From Opisthorchis felineus (Eukaryota; Platyhelminthes; Trematoda; Opisthorchiida; Opisthorchiidae): a stretch of 64,000 bases of DNA. The stretch covers positions 1,268,526 to 1,332,525 of the forward strand of contig SJOL01003040.1 in the NCBI GenBank assembly GCA_004794785.1. The letters are read 5' to 3'. The notes under the pieces were generated by a model. The model was not told the DNA's origin. It saw only the letters and a list, made by a program, of their open reading frames with translations, and searched no databases. Below, piece by piece: positions 37,313 to 49,400 of this stretch; positions within the stretch are counted from its first letter, which is position 1; each line of letters begins with the position of its first letter. The translations under genes were made by a program, and so were the position numbers.

Positions 37313-37549
37313 CTTACCAAAGCGCGACAAAACTTCTTATTTTTACATGATGGGCACAACCGGTAGGGAAAGCACTGCAACATCAAGCTTACTCTCAGTT
37401 GATCACAACTATGTAAAATTTAGATGAATGTTGCATATCTTGTTCGCTTCCAGATGACAGTAATTTTGAATGCAAGTCCGGGTTGGTACAAAGCTATGTT
37501 TTTAATAATTTAAAAACCAGAAGTACTGTCTTTTATTGAAGGATCACTG

Positions 37550-37850
37550 CACTTGAGTTCACTGGAAACTCTTCGACAGTTTGTGACCGGCTTCTGTCTT
37601 CTGGGGCTCACCAGCTAGGCGCAGCCCCCAGTTTTCCGTTAAACTTATGTTCTGCTTGAACCTAGATAGGATGTAATTCGCGGAATACACTAATGCGCCC
37701 AATAAATTGACTTTTACGAGATGCTCAGCTGAATCCTAACTAAAATTCTCGTTCCTAACATTTCAGCTGGTGAACCCCAAGATGAGCCAAACTGATCGTG
37801 GGCTATTGAAGGATTTTCAGCAACCCATCTGATGTTGAACAAAGCTCGCT
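37550..37850. repeat. Dispersed repeat related to 13.5 kb
   Basis: ACGAGATGCTCAGCTGAATC near 37716-37736 corresponds to ACGGGAGACTCAGCTGAATC at 13780-13798. GATCGTGGGCTATTGAAGG and TTTCAGCAACC near 37793-37830 match, inverted, 13640-13680. Another internal rearrangement of the same interspersed family. Confidence 0.4.
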
Positions 37851-38532
37851 TCACTAGTTGCCGATTATCCCATGGCCGCTTGGTTCGAGTGCTACCTTAG
37901 ACCAACGCGAGGCCGAACGTGATTACTACGACGTCACCAACTCAATGCCGAGTTAAGTAGCACGGGATAGCCTTCACAAGCACACAGCATTTTACGGTGG
38001 ACCATTAGGTCAGCATCATTACCGAACAGCCATTGGCATTTGGGTTATTATACTTGCTTACTTCTTACCTACTGGTTAGTTCACACCATGATCCCGCGTG
38101 TAAAACTTTAGTCCAATAAACGAGTAGTCATAAACTTACGGCATCGACATAATTGCTGATGCGTGCGCCCCCTTTTTTATCAAGTTTGGATCGTTTCCGG
38201 AAAGCTAGGTGTTCATGGTCGCATTACTCACAATAATTTAGGGTATGATGTGAGAACGGTATTTGCATAACCGTCAATGCCGAATCAGCTAGCCACACTC
38301 AGAAAAAATTATCACACTCGAGTAACGAATAAATTAGGGATCTCATTGTATGACTTTCCTTGTTAGGAAGAATTGGCGAGTTTAAGCTGTTATTGTTGTG
38401 CATATGGCGGTTTACTTGTTCAGAAGTTTTTCTATGATGAACCATTTCTTTAGAAGAAGCATATTTATTCTGCAGTGTGTTCTTATCCAGGGAGTCTACC
38501 GCACTGCACTTCTCAAATTCAGCTACACTTAC

Positions 38533-38648
38533 CCAGTCAGTAAGATCCTGAGAAAATTGTGACTTGTTTTCGTAGGCCAAGTGTGGTAAAACGTTGTTCC
38601 AAGTCATCAACTCTGCAGTCTTCCTGAGAAATCCTTCAATAGCGATAA
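38533..38648 (-). CDS. Exon-like open segment, product unknown
   Basis: Minus strand: strong acceptor CATTCCATTTTCCAG, 38 codons entered in phase 1, ending DW before a consensus GTAAGT donor. Peptide IAIEGFLRKTAELMTWNNVL, then PHLAYENKSQFSQDLTDW; helical, with mixed charge. I cannot name the family. Lies beyond the inferred end of the MTP-like gene, so it probably belongs to another minus-strand gene. Confidence 0.45.
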
Positions 38649-39527
38649 CTGGAAAATGGAATGTAAAATGAGGACTGCAAAGCGAAGTGGCAAACTAAAA
38701 CTTTGAAGATAAAAGTGCCGTAGATCATTAAGAAAATATTGTGTCTTAACCGCAACCTAGTAAAATCACGAAAATGCCGCTTCAGACGTTACCGCTTCAT
38801 TTACTGTTCACTCTCGATGCCTTAATCATGCAACATTTAGGCAACAGTGATTAAGAAGTTTGAAGGGGTATCACCTAGGGACGATAGCGGAGACCGTCTT
38901 CATTGTTTCGACACCAACGGACGACGGTTTTGGTTTCGATTAGCATCAACTTAAGCAGTGAATTTTCAAGGTACTTCTGGTGGATTGTTCTCGGGTGATG
39001 CTTTGCACGAGTCACGATAAGTCCTTATTCAATCCGCGAACTCTGAGTTTACGTGAGCCACTACTGCAAGAAAGGCCGTAGTGTGTGTTCAGTCACACCA
39101 TTTGGTAGAAACTCATCTCTCGATGAAGGTTTTCGCATAACTGCAATAGATCTGGCAAGTCACATATTTTTGACGATGTTAAAGAAGTAACTCGTGTGTA
39201 TTTTGGAGTTATGGTATCTGGGCAGCAGTACAGAAATTTCGACCGACTAAATTAGTTTCCCTCTTATGAAAGTGGTAAAATGGTCACCTTTGAAATGGTA
39301 GGTATAGACATACTGGTTCCCTCTTATTTCTATACACGGCCATCTTTTAGAGGCCCAATGACATGGTGAATGGCAACTGAACGTTCCATATAGTAGTATT
39401 TTTGCTGCTAACCTATCAGGTCTGCAGATTTTTCTTCATCCACCGGATAAATTTCTGACCAGAATGAAGTTGGAGTAAGTTAAAGTGCAAAAACTTTGTC
39501 GGTTTAAAATATGAGCCTGGTAAATAC

Positions 39528-39612
39528 CCGGCATTAGAGTTGTCAAATTTCTCACTTGTGAAATCACCCACCGGAAGTCCTTCTTCGTTGAACGGATCAA
39601 TCACTACTCTAT
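39528..39612 (-). CDS. Exon-like open segment, acidic, product unknown
   Basis: Minus strand: acceptor CGTTTTTTTAG, entered in phase 1, peptide RVVIDPFNEEGLPVGDFTSE then KFDNSNAG; donor uncertain (GTATTT is used here). The preceding exon-like piece at 40839-40913 ends in phase 1 and so joins in frame (PRYS-D-RVVIDPF). FNEEGLPVGDF faintly resembles the ankyrin-binding FIGQY region of L1-type adhesion proteins, but there is no supporting context. Confidence 0.35.
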
Positions 39613-40838
39613 CTAAAAAAACGAATGTAAAAATACCATTTGTTTAGTTCGAGTCCCACTTGAAGCACGATTTTCAGGTTACATATTTCTGGATTTCTTC
39701 CGGAACTTCAGTCGAAAACCAAAAATCTGGGCCCTTAACTTTTCCACTTTCAATCTACAGCAACCGCTATCCAAAACTATCCAGCTGAATGAGACTCATG
39801 TTTGGCAGCAGGCCTTAGGTTCTGTACATTTACTACTAGAGTCCAGCAATGGTAAATGAACGCACAATGGCGTGTTAATTCGCCACAAGTCTATCCCTGA
39901 TTTTTTAACATGATCTTTGTTCTGTATTATCTAACTAATTTTAAAAGCCAGGGTGGAGTATGCTACTAGAGGCGCACTACATCTCCATGATTGATTACCA
40001 ATATACGCTGCTCAACACTATCGCAGATTGTCAAGATCAGCCTGGGTAAGTGGCCGGATTCGTTGCATCAAAATTATGCCACATAGTGGATCCCGGGACC
40101 GACGAAATGATCAACTAATTTCCAGGTTGCATTAGAATAAATTCAAGTTGGTCCAACGTGGAAACTAGTAGCGTATAAGGAACAGCTTTTGCAATGACAG
40201 AACTGGACTCAGCTGGCTCAGCTGTCTCAGCTGTCCTCAAAATCACTCAGGCGCTGCACGTAAGTAGTGCGAAACTGATTTATTCGACTGAATGCTCTCT
40301 CTTAAAAGAGAAGTGGGTTGAAATCATGGCTTAGGATCAAAGTTTCTGACGAACTACTTTCAGTTTAGTAAGTGAAGCCATGGGTGCCTATCGTAACAAA
40401 ACACCAAGAAGGTGGTTGGTGGGGTAAACCGAGGACAGTGGATGGACGGACCTTTTACGCCAAATCGCCGAGCATTCAGCTTGTCTATTGGAAAATGTAT
40501 TGAGATGTTTTGGTGGATTCCTTCAAGGACTTAGTCAAGGCAACAGCGTTTAAAATCGACAAAAGACTCGGTAGTATCAGCAAAACAATGTAAACATCTC
40601 ACAACTAACTACGAACAAAAACACCTATGAAGAAACAAAGTAGGTCTTGCTAGCCACGTTGCTTACTCGCTCTATGCGGTTACCAATCTACAGGTTATCG
40701 GGAAGTAGACTAGCTGGCCAGAGGGCTGTCTCATAATTAGGCAACTTTGATGTACAGTTTTTTCGAACTTGAACGTTAATCAAGCTATGTATTAAAGAAG
40801 TTTTCGCATTTTTTATGACAAATAATTGGAAGACGAAC

Positions 40839-40913
40839 CTGAATATCGTGGATCTTCGACCTCTTCTTCCACTGAAGGTGATTCTAAACGGTTCCGGTCA
40901 CGCATAGGAAATT
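40839..40913 (-). CDS. Exon-like open segment, charged, product unknown
   Basis: Minus strand: acceptor GCTTTCCTTACAG, 24 codons between phase 1 and phase 1, peptide FPMRDRNRLESPSVEEEVED then PRYS, donor GTTCGT. Highly polar; probably a disordered cytoplasmic or nuclear segment. In-frame with the piece at 39528-39612. Confidence 0.35.
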
Positions 40914-41076
40914 CTGTAAGGAAAGCAATCGGTATCTAGAATGATATCTTGCTACCCCAAGACCGCTTGATTACAGGATCCACCGGTAGTAGTTCATTTA
41001 CTGTCACCATAAAAAAGTAGGTTCTAGGCCTGTATTAACAATGAAAGCGGAAAATCATCTATATGTCTATCTGCCC

Positions 41077-41092
41077 ATATATATATATATAT
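41077..41092. repeat. AT dinucleotide microsatellite
   Basis: About eight AT units followed by an imperfect (ATCT)n tract to about 41112. Confidence 0.8.
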
Positions 41093-41783
41093 CCATCTAT
41101 CTGTTTATCTAAAAATCACTCGCACCAAGAAGTGCAGCAACACCTTAAAGACTTACAGTAGCTGAATCAAGTTAAACTGAATCATTTATTCGGGATTCTC
41201 AGCAGATGTCTTATTAACGGACGCTATGTTTTACACCTCCTTGCGATGGGTCTCATCAGATGCAGGTGAATACTGATACTGATCGGGAGCCGGACCAACC
41301 AGACCTCAGATGTACCTAGAATTCGGGTATAACAACCTAGAAGACTTCCTGCAGTTGCTTATCATACAAAACCATCCACAGTAAGTCACATCTTTTCCAC
41401 TTTTACCCCATCAACTGAACACTACTTGTGACTTGATATCTTAGTGGGTTTACATTTGATACAGGGTTCGCTGCTCCCCTAAATCATGTCGTGCTGGCTG
41501 GTCCCACAATCAGTCTCCTTTCACGGGTGAGCAGTTAATTGTACATCTATCTTCTTGTGGTTTATTCCGCGGTCCACGCATCTGAGCGACGAGGATCGTC
41601 CTGAAGACTGCATCAGTCATTTTTCTTCTGGCTTGCCGCCAGTTGACACTATCCGTACATACAAATAAAAAATAAACATCGGTTTGTCATGGACAGATTT
41701 AGCAAGATGCTTCAATTTACAGCTGATCTGGCACCTGGAAAGGCACCAGAGGTTTGAAAGGTACGGCATCAATTTCAGTGAAT

Positions 41784-41835
41784 TCAGAAGGATCGTCTTT
41801 TACTTTTGCGATTACTCAACGGCTCACCTGGAATA
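41784..41835 (-). CDS. MTP-like protein, inferred last exon with stop
   Basis: After the acceptor AATTGCTTAG the minus strand reads, in phase 2, IPGEPLSNRKSKRRSF and a TGA stop. The phase equals the end of the exon at 41935-41980. A short basic tail is a plausible C-terminus. An overlapping alternative frame (VKDDPSEFTEIDAVPFKPL, to a GTGCCA donor at 41735) is also open but needs a weaker acceptor. Confidence 0.4.
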
Positions 41836-41934
41836 CTAAGCAATTATTAATTGATTGCAAACAGATTTTGTGAACAGACTTCTCCCTGTTTTTTAAATTT
41901 GAATGTATTTAAGCTGACGCATCCCCTTGCTCAC

Positions 41935-41980
41935 CAATTTCTCAGATAGGTAAGACCCTTACGCAACAGTTGATCAAAAT
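41935..41980 (-). CDS. MTP-like protein, penultimate exon (inferred)
   Basis: Minus strand: acceptor GAAGCTGAGCAG, peptide FDQLLRKGLTYLRN, donor GTGAGC. Entered in phase 1 and left in phase 2, compatible with the exon at 42311-42482 (ending phase 1 at GTGACG) and with the terminal exon. Human MTP has a similar charged helix just after its last beta strands. Confidence 0.4.
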
Positions 41981-42310
41981 CTGCTCAGCTTCTCACAGCC
42001 ACATATTCTTCAAGTGGAGGATGAATTTCTAAGTGCTCTTGTCTATTACTCCGTACAAATTACCAATCTACCATTTTACAAACTAAATGCACCCATTTGC
42101 TATAAACCATGAAGTTTCGATGACATGTTCGTCAATTTGTGCTACGGGAGCCTATCTATGAACCTTGAAAACAATGGCACCATTAGCGAGTACACTGTCC
42201 TCGAGATTTCATAATCGCTTCTTCCTTCAGACACCATTTAGCGTAAAACCACTTACTCCTAAAAAACAAATGGTAAAAACCCCACAACGCCTATCTTTTT
42301 ATGACGTCAC

Positions 42311-42482
42311 CCTTTGCGACAGACTGTACCACAGTTCTTAAGGGAAGTTCGGATGGTAAGTTAGCACTCAAAAGGAATGGATTGTAAAGTGTTCCAAAAT
42401 ACTCTTGGGTTGGTAAAAACATCATACGAATATCTAGATTCCACAAAGAATAACAAAGAAGACGGACATGGAGTCCATGCAC
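42311..42482 (-). CDS. MTP-like protein, C-terminal beta-sheet exon
   Basis: Acceptor ACATTTTTAG; 57 codons plus one base. Peptide VHGLHVRLLCYSLWNLDIR, then MMFLPTQEYFGTLYNPFLLS. Alternating hydrophobic strands ending in 'YNPFLLSANLPSELPLR' align with the end of human MTP ('QYPFLVCMQMDKDEAPFR'). If the GTGACG donor at 42310 is not used, the frame simply runs on to a TAG at 42291, giving a shorter C-terminus. Preceding exon ends in phase 0 as required. Confidence 0.55.
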
Positions 42483-42900
42483 CTAAAAATGTCGGTGAAA
42501 TGCGATCAACAGGTTAAATCAAGGCAGTTTTTTTAACGCACCCCTTTGTGTTGCAACGAAATTTAGTTTACTACATCGACATTTCCGAGAGTCTCTGAAG
42601 CAGGATCAAAAGAGAAATTGGCTGCTCCAACCGACGAAACCGAGATGCATGTGGACAAGAAGCTAAATGGTCCTAACCTACCAGATAATCTTCATGGTTA
42701 TGAGCACTGTGCACAGGTATTTATGCATAATTGGTGTACATTGCCAGATAGAAATTATCGAAGATATTGCAAACAGCACTTCTTCTAGTTTTCTTTGTTT
42801 GGACAGCCCACATCGGAAGTTTCATAGCATGACTTAACGAACTGTTGGGTATATTTTCACATATTTGTGAGAAAATAGTAGTAAACTCGACAGACATTAC

Positions 42901-42989
42901 GTTCTTCTTTGTAAACCACTGTCTTCGATTCGCACCTAGGTTGCTAAAATAGCACTCCGGCCCGAAAATAGACATAACTCTAACGTTGG
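42901..42989 (-). CDS. MTP-like protein, beta-sheet exon
   Basis: Strong acceptor GCATGTGTTTTTCAG; peptide NVRVMSIFGPECYFSNLGAN then RRQWFTKKN; donor GTAATG. Entered in phase 1 and left in phase 0. The previous exon ends in phase 2 with its consensus donor, or in phase 1 if the upstream GTTCGT is used, so this junction is unresolved. Confidence 0.45.
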
Positions 42990-43259
42990 CTGAAAAACAC
43001 ATGCAAGGTGCGTAATGACGAATGTGTTGGTATGAGAATAGCTAGTGGCTCTACCGACCACTGTACACTGTACGCGTGTGTTTTGTCCCGAATCCCTACT
43101 GTCAGGCTTCGCGTGTTTTCTGTCGTATGCTTGATTGTGCATTACTACTCATGCTCTGATTCTGAAGTCAACTACCTTATACGGGATCTGTGAGCAGCGC
43201 AGTAAACAAGGCATTCAATGCTCGTGAGGTTAGAGCATCAAAAGTTCCTTGCTACTTAC

Positions 43260-43489
43260 GAACAACCAGACAAGAAAATGGATGGTAAATCATCCAATAA
43301 ATCGCGCAACTGAAAACCCGCGAGAGAATTTTTTAAAACTAGACGAGCTTGGGTCCAGAAGTTGTGTTCCAGAAAGTGGAGTTGTGTGAGACGACCCTTG
43401 CCCATGGGATTTTTCAACGCCAGCGGTATCCCGTGAGCTGATATGTGGGTTGTATCAGCCACTAACATCGCCCCTTGTAGTAGGCCATT
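43260..43489 (-). CDS. MTP-like protein, beta-sheet exon
   Basis: Acceptor GGATGTACTAAG, 76 codons plus two bases, consensus donor GTAAGT. Starts NGLLQGAMLVADTTHISAHG and continues IPLALKNPMGKGRLTQLHF. This matches the large lipid transfer protein pattern of a helix, a '.GxxLLxD....' strand, a 'G(L/I)P' turn and paired strands (human MTP 'VVKGLILLIDHSQEL...SGLKANI'). Ends in a Leu/Asp-rich helix before SGC. Confidence 0.6.
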
Positions 43490-43556
43490 CTTAGTACATC
43501 CTTAGTACAACAATATCCAGAACGTACCAAAATGACAAAAATAGGCTACTCCAGAC

Positions 43557-43664
43557 AAGTTGTAACTTTAAGTTGTGCTCCTTATCATGACTCTGAAAAT
43601 GGCGAGCAAATTCAATCGGACTAAAGAGACTGTCAAATTCCAAAGAGACAGGATGATGGATGTA
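43557..43664 (-). CDS. MTP-like protein, exon with FD..SP.EF motif
   Basis: Acceptor GTCATGTGGCTAAG; 36 codons YIHHPVSLEFDSLFSPIEFA and RHFQSHDKEHNLKLQL. Aligns with human MTP '[21 protein letters not shown]' ahead of the strand in the next exon, with the same spacing if the GTCTGG donor (phase 0) is used. A read-through to the GTACGT donor at 43526 would add eleven residues but break phase. Confidence 0.5.
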
Positions 43665-43955
43665 CTTAGCCACATGACCGCATAAGGGCGGGGGTCGTTA
43701 TGGCATAATTAGATAGATTTATTTCTGGTTTTGAACCTTTTCGCTTATCTGAGAAATCGGTTTGCCAGAGTGTTGTGGACAGTGTTTCTTCTCTCGTCTT
43801 CTTCCATTTGATGTCACTTTATTTTGTCAGCTCCGTTCATCCGTTTGACCAGTTTAGCAGTCTAGTTTACTCCTCACTCATTGGTTGGCTTTAGATTTGC
43901 GTGACAGGTTTAGATACGAACTTTGAGCATATTTGTTTGAATTTAACATACTTAC

Positions 43956-44190
43956 CCTCAATCACAAAATCTCTCACCGTCCATGACTGCAAAACTGAGG
44001 GCAGAATTAGCAGGTTCTCAAGCAGAACTCTGCTAGACGGGTGCCCGAAAAGGGGAACAGTTCGAAGGAGCCAGTAGTTGCTGTATTCAAAAGCGCCTTC
44101 TACAGATGTCACGTCTCCATCCTTCATCATAAGCATAGCCTTTGTATTGTATTGCGCCAGGTCACCGAAGTGTCCTAATTTATCGATCAT
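43956..44190 (-). CDS. MTP-like large lipid transfer protein, exon linking helices to C-sheet
   Basis: Strong acceptor TTTCCCTTCTAG, 78 codons plus one base, consensus donor GTAAGT. The C-terminal half reads EGAFEYSNYWLLRTV, then HPSSRVLLENLLILPSVL and WTVRDFVIEG. This is the hallmark large lipid transfer protein block 'd.f.YS..y.l........S......n...lPr......v..f..ie.G' that follows the helical domain in vitellogenins, apolipophorins and MTP. In MTP this region begins the C-sheet lining the lipid cavity. One of the best-supported exons of this gene. Confidence 0.65.
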
Positions 44191-44553
44191 CTAGAAGGGA
44201 AAAAGAAATCTTCAGAAAGGTTTTTGAACCGGTTAATTAATCTGTAGTTCTAGAGGGTTTATATTTGTTATTATTTATCCTCGCTGACTGCACAAATCAG
44301 AACCGGAAAGAAACACCCGCTATAGTGGAAATGTTTACTCTTTTGAGTTTGCTCTTATAGGTCTAAAAGCAACATGAATTGAGCGGGAGTGACAACTTAC
44401 CGCAGTAACCACCCAGATCACAAGTTACTACGTTCACTTGAGTTATCTAGCAAAGATGGAAGACAACTTACGACATAGTAATATTTTTCAATTCTCATTT
44501 AGCATAAGAGCAAAGGTGGGTTGACGACCAAGATTTCGGCAAGGTCTTTACAA

Positions 44554-44899
44554 GTCATACAGTTGCAAAGGCTAAAAGAGCAGTATTTAAAATATTTGAA
44601 TGGGTAGTGGCTGAACCTATTGCCATACAATATCACAGCCCGATCCTTTAGCGGCAAAAACGCCTTGTTCACATGATGTACTTGCAAACTCACCTCCCCC
44701 CCACAAACATCCACCCTGTGCTGAACACAACCACAGCACTCCCCGCACTGGCAAACTCAAGTCATCCTATTGGTGACCTGAACTAGTTGTCCCTTGACAG
44801 GTGGCTAATGTCGTCTCTCAGTAGGCTCCCTGTTTCACATACACCATGCTTATTCAAATATTTTAAATACTGCTCTCTTAACCTTTGCAAATGTATGAC
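44554..44899. mobile_element. MITE-like or foldback element with 48-bp inverted ends
   Basis: Left end GTCATACAGTTGCAAAGGCT continues AAAAGAGCAGTATTTAAAATA; the right end (44852-44899) is its reverse complement with four differences. The ~250-base interior has no coding capacity. Sits inside an intron of the MTP-like gene. Size and structure suit a non-autonomous DNA transposon; a target duplication could not be confirmed by eye. Confidence 0.65.
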
Positions 44900-45169
44900 A
44901 GTAACATTTATTTTGCTCTCTGTAGCCGCGGGATGCATGACATATAGGTTTTAAACAACAACGTAGAAATAACAAATTGGAAGAAACAGATAATTGGAGG
45001 GTTTGACTGAACACATTACAGCACGTCTTTGCAGCAGCAATACAACTGAGTCCAACAGATCAGAGGTCAACTAGTGACCCAAATCTTTTCTTCGCCAAGC
45101 TTCTGTCAGTTACCGATAGAGAACCTCCATTAAAGAGTACTGCTCCTTTTGGGGTACACAACCTGACTC

Positions 45170-46400
45170 TGATCATGCCATTGTGCGTGATCGGCTAGCA
45201 GTTTAGTTTCCCTGAGGATCATGTATGCCGAAGGAGAGCAGTTTCATCCAGAATCTTTGAGGATCTTCGGTGGTTTGGCAGCAGCCAGCTAATATGGCTG
45301 GAAAGCTGCTGAAAATGCTCAGTAAGGCTGATGAGGGAGTTTTTGGATATTGAATTTTAAAAAAATTGAGAAGCTATGCTTTTAGAACTGTCTGTCAAAG
45401 CCATGCATTTCGATAAAATTAACACTGGATATAAAGATCAGCTGCCAGAAAATCGATGTCAACACATAGTGACTACGATGACGCGTGCAGATCTCTCAAA
45501 CGCCAGATAATCAAGAGCTTGAAGAATAACAGAGGACGTTGTTTGAATACAAAGTCTCGGAAAATAGGGAGCAGTTTCGCTGTAGGCAACGTCGACATTC
45601 TATTTCAGCTGATTTGTACAACTGATCAAGAAATGTGTGCAAGCGAAAGAATTTTCGGGAAAGACGGAAAGGCAATCCAGTCTTAAAATCATTCTCCTCA
45701 GCAACCAGCTGAAAACTCCAAAAAGCAGTTCACTCGGGCTACTTCAACACAGCCTATGCAAAGACCCAACGAGTCCAAACGGAATAATGAAGGCAGTCCA
45801 TTATCAACAATAGAAACCCAGCGTGAAATATCCTTCCTCTAATGCGGCGGTATCCGGTCCAGATTTCTGCATTGCGCACTTATCAAAAGATGTAGTGAAG
45901 CCCTGATAAACAGTCTGATGGTCCTCCTACGGATACTCCGGACGAAAAGAGAATAACAGTAGAATGGAACGCCTAGACCCTTATCCCAGTTTTCAAAATG
46001 TTTTCAAATCAGGCACAGAAAATTCATGTGAATACCATCGCGGCATCAGCCTCGTAGCCCTTGAATTCAAGGGGCTCTCTGGCATCATTTTGCGCAGTTT
46101 CATCAATTACCGGAAGAGGCTAACTCGTGGGAATCTAGCTGGGTTTCGTTCTGGTGGAAGATGCATCGGTCATAACTACTTTTAGACGAGTCCTTCAACA
46201 GCGTCACTCTGTCGAACTTTACACTGTGGTTCTTTTTTGATCCGAAAGCTGCTTTTGACTCTGTCGACCGAGAGGTGGAGAGTGTATGACCTGACAACGA
46301 AGAATGAAAACACTAACCAGTAAACTCATTTGGGTTAACAACTGCCTGCTACCTGGATGGGGACCCCCAGAAGCAACATAGCAATGGTTAATGGCGTTAG
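45170..46400 (+). mobile_element. Decayed LINE reverse transcriptase, copy E
   Basis: Plus strand, antisense to the MTP-like gene. DDACRSLKRQIIKSLKNNRG and FAVGNVDILFQLI (45470-45610) match the linker upstream of the RT domain. GTENSCEYHRGISLV and GNLAGFRSGGRCIGH (46014-46170) match 'SSCENHRGISL' and 'ENQAGFRPGRGCIDH'. LFDPKAAFDSVDREV near 46230-46275 is RT motif A. Multiple frameshifts and stops. Confidence 0.75.
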
Positions 46401-49400
46401 CAGACAGCTGAGAACGCAGTCATTGGCGCTTCTGCTTCAAAGTTATCTGCTTCAAGGCTCTAGTGTTCAGTTTCACTTTCCATCAGAGTGATATATAAAG
46501 CGAAATAAGGGATTGAGCCGCGGAAGCTCAGTGCAACAGCTAAGTATCCATCATAGATGTCGTGTTGATACCTGTGCTGTTTTCAGTGCACAGGCGATGA
46601 AAAGGTAAGACCACGCGAGAATCTCGTAAAGCCGATATATGATTAGAGTCCGATTACATAACGCATGTGTTCCCATGGGGAAATCATAGGCCTTGAAAAT
46701 TGCTTCGAATGCCAAATGATGCATTTCAAGTCTAGTGCCCACATCGTGCTCATGGATTGTTCAAACGTTTGCTGAGGCCAAACACGACATTTGTTTGCTT
46801 ATTAGCTTGTCGAAACGAGAGATCTCCTTAAGATACGGAAGAAATATCGTCCACGATATTCCGAAACAAAGCGTGCAATGCAGACAGTTTGTGTGGCTGC
46901 ATTCTAGCTGCTACTGGATATCTCCAAGTAATTTTTCTCCACGAAAGTTGACAGACATTACAGATGTCGTACTTAGTTCTTCCCTCCGGAAAAGACAAGT
47001 TAGAAACTTACTTCATTACAAGTTACGAACGAATCAAATGCATTTTAGGAAATACTTTTCAGATTTTAGCTAAGAACTCGACAGTGTGAAGAGTCATGTC
47101 TACCAGAAATTCATTGAGCACGAAACACCGCTGTTGATAAATGAGGCAAGCGGTCCTGAAGAGCATTGGCTCTTAGTACAGGCAACAGTTTACTTAAGTT
47201 GTTCACTTTTCAGGGTTTTTACTCTACCCAGCCGAAAACATTTTGACCTACCGTTTGCTTGTGGTGATAAGCCAAATATTTGTTTTCTTTCTTTGACTGA
47301 TCAGACCAACGCAGCAATTGGCCGTCATTGACGAGACGTCCTTTGTACCTAAAATCTGTGCACAGAAACAGTACAAGGCATGTGGCCAGCACTGAAGATC
47401 TTTCCTGAAATTTAATGAAAAAATACACTACCGATGGATGTTGCCGTATCTAAACTCTATACGCTCCCGATCATCCTTTGGAAGTTTCAAGTTTGACCTC
47501 TTTAGTTCTATCTGAAATGCTTCACATCCGACTATTTATTAGGGTTCCTTTACTGCACACTGTTAGTTTTCAAAAACAGCAGTGGCTGTACAGCTAGCAC
47601 GGGATTTCTTCATAAGTTTACTGAAATTGCGTACAAAGCCACCTCAACTGCAAGTGTACCGTTGAAGCCGGACTGGTGCTAAATCTCACTTCAGTGGTGA
47701 CATCTGCACATTGCACAAAGATCGAACAGAGCTAAATTGCAGGTTGTCATGATATGCAATGCTAGTGATTCGCTACGTGGCTTTTCAACGCAGGTTATTT
47801 TTCACTGTCCGATCGGATACGGGATTAAAGTTTAGCTACTATACTGAAATCTCAGAATTGGGATAGTTAGACCGTCCCTCATTTCGAGGTCTCCTCACAC
47901 ACTTAACAAGACAAAAAAATCGAGCTCCATTACATTGATATTTGATACGTGATGTTGCTGATGGGAATTATTATCCGTCGATGTTGATCCAGCAAATTAC
48001 ACACCTTCGAGGTGAAACTCTGAAGTACATGTTGGATTTTCGTCGTTTTCGGTCTCTTAGGCCCCGACACATGTCACTACGGAGACTGTGTTACAGCCCA
48101 CTAGTCTGTTCGTTTCGAACTGATAGATATCCTCCTAAAAGCTCAATGAAATTTTTCCAACAGAGCCTTATTAGTCTATGTCGGACCCTCACATGCTCCA
48201 GTAATCGCCGAGAGAAAGATGTTTTTGCACTCCGAATACGTTTAGTTATACGCTCACCTGTATCTTCGTCTGGTAAAAAAACAAAGTACTTCTATGCCGG
48301 GAGTTGTTTTCAGATGATGTAGAGTAACCTACGAGTTGCTTCCGGGACCGGACTTGCCCTGTAAAACTAATATCCAGACGCCATATTCATTTGGCCTAAA
48401 CGTACTGGATTTTTGCAGTCTAAGACGATGATGTAAACGGGCGAATGGTTAATCTTGTGCGTTTTTATGGTATAGGCAATATTCTTTGGTGGCGGTTGAA
48501 TCCACCGCAATGCAAATAGCTTAAAAACTTAGTTTGTTGGCTTTCGGTTCCCAGGGCCTTTATTAAGTGCTTTTTTCCAGCAAACTAGCATGTCATCAGT
48601 CAGATATTTGGAAATGATCCGCAAGGTATCACTGCGTGACGCGTTCATAACTCAGTTCGTCAGCTTGGTAAGAGTATGAGTTTTTCGCCCTTAAAAAGAA
48701 TAGTTAAATAACTTCAAAGCTCTCTGTTAGAAAACGATAAAATGACGTCAGTCTAAGTGCATGTCGCATCATTCCGCACTTATTGTTGGAAAAACCCTGC
48801 TGTCTTCAAAATTTATGGGTTTTCGGTTGTTCATGGAGTAGAAACGGAAGCATTTTGGGACAAGCCAGTGGTTGACGTGTCCGACAAACATAAGCGGCCT
48901 CTGACATCCTGTATGCTCCAAGCGATATGCGATAACAAATGTCTGATATATTCCGCGTTCCATGGCTGAATTCCCAAACCAGCTGACCTTGTGGTTTGTC
49001 TACGGTGCACTTGACCGCTTGGTACTTTCTGATCAGTCGGTCTTACCTCGGATTCCAGAGCACCTTATCGATGATCTAATACTGCGTGTCCTACAGTACA
49101 CGTCAGTCCTCCTCAGCCCTCACGAAAACAGGCATTTACAGGCAGCTTTACCAAGACCAGGTTAATAACTGTAAACTCGTTCTAATTGCTCCAACTGAAT
49201 AAGATGTTGGGCGACATTTGACAATTTGCAACTGATAAAAGATCCATCTTGTAACAAAGGAGGCACATATATAGTTAATGCTGGAAGTTGCTACTGGATC
49301 TTAAACTGGGTACTAAAAACAAGTCTTACATCCCGGGTGACGAGTTCCAGCTCAGTGGAGTGAAAATTGACAGGGTGAAGGTCCATGAGTCTAAAGCCCA

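Noticed and set aside
39528..39612. L1/neuroglian-type cytoplasmic tail (FIGQY motif)
   Set aside because: FNEEGLPVGDF only loosely resembles it, and the Ig-like piece lies downstream on the same strand, the wrong order for a C-terminal tail.
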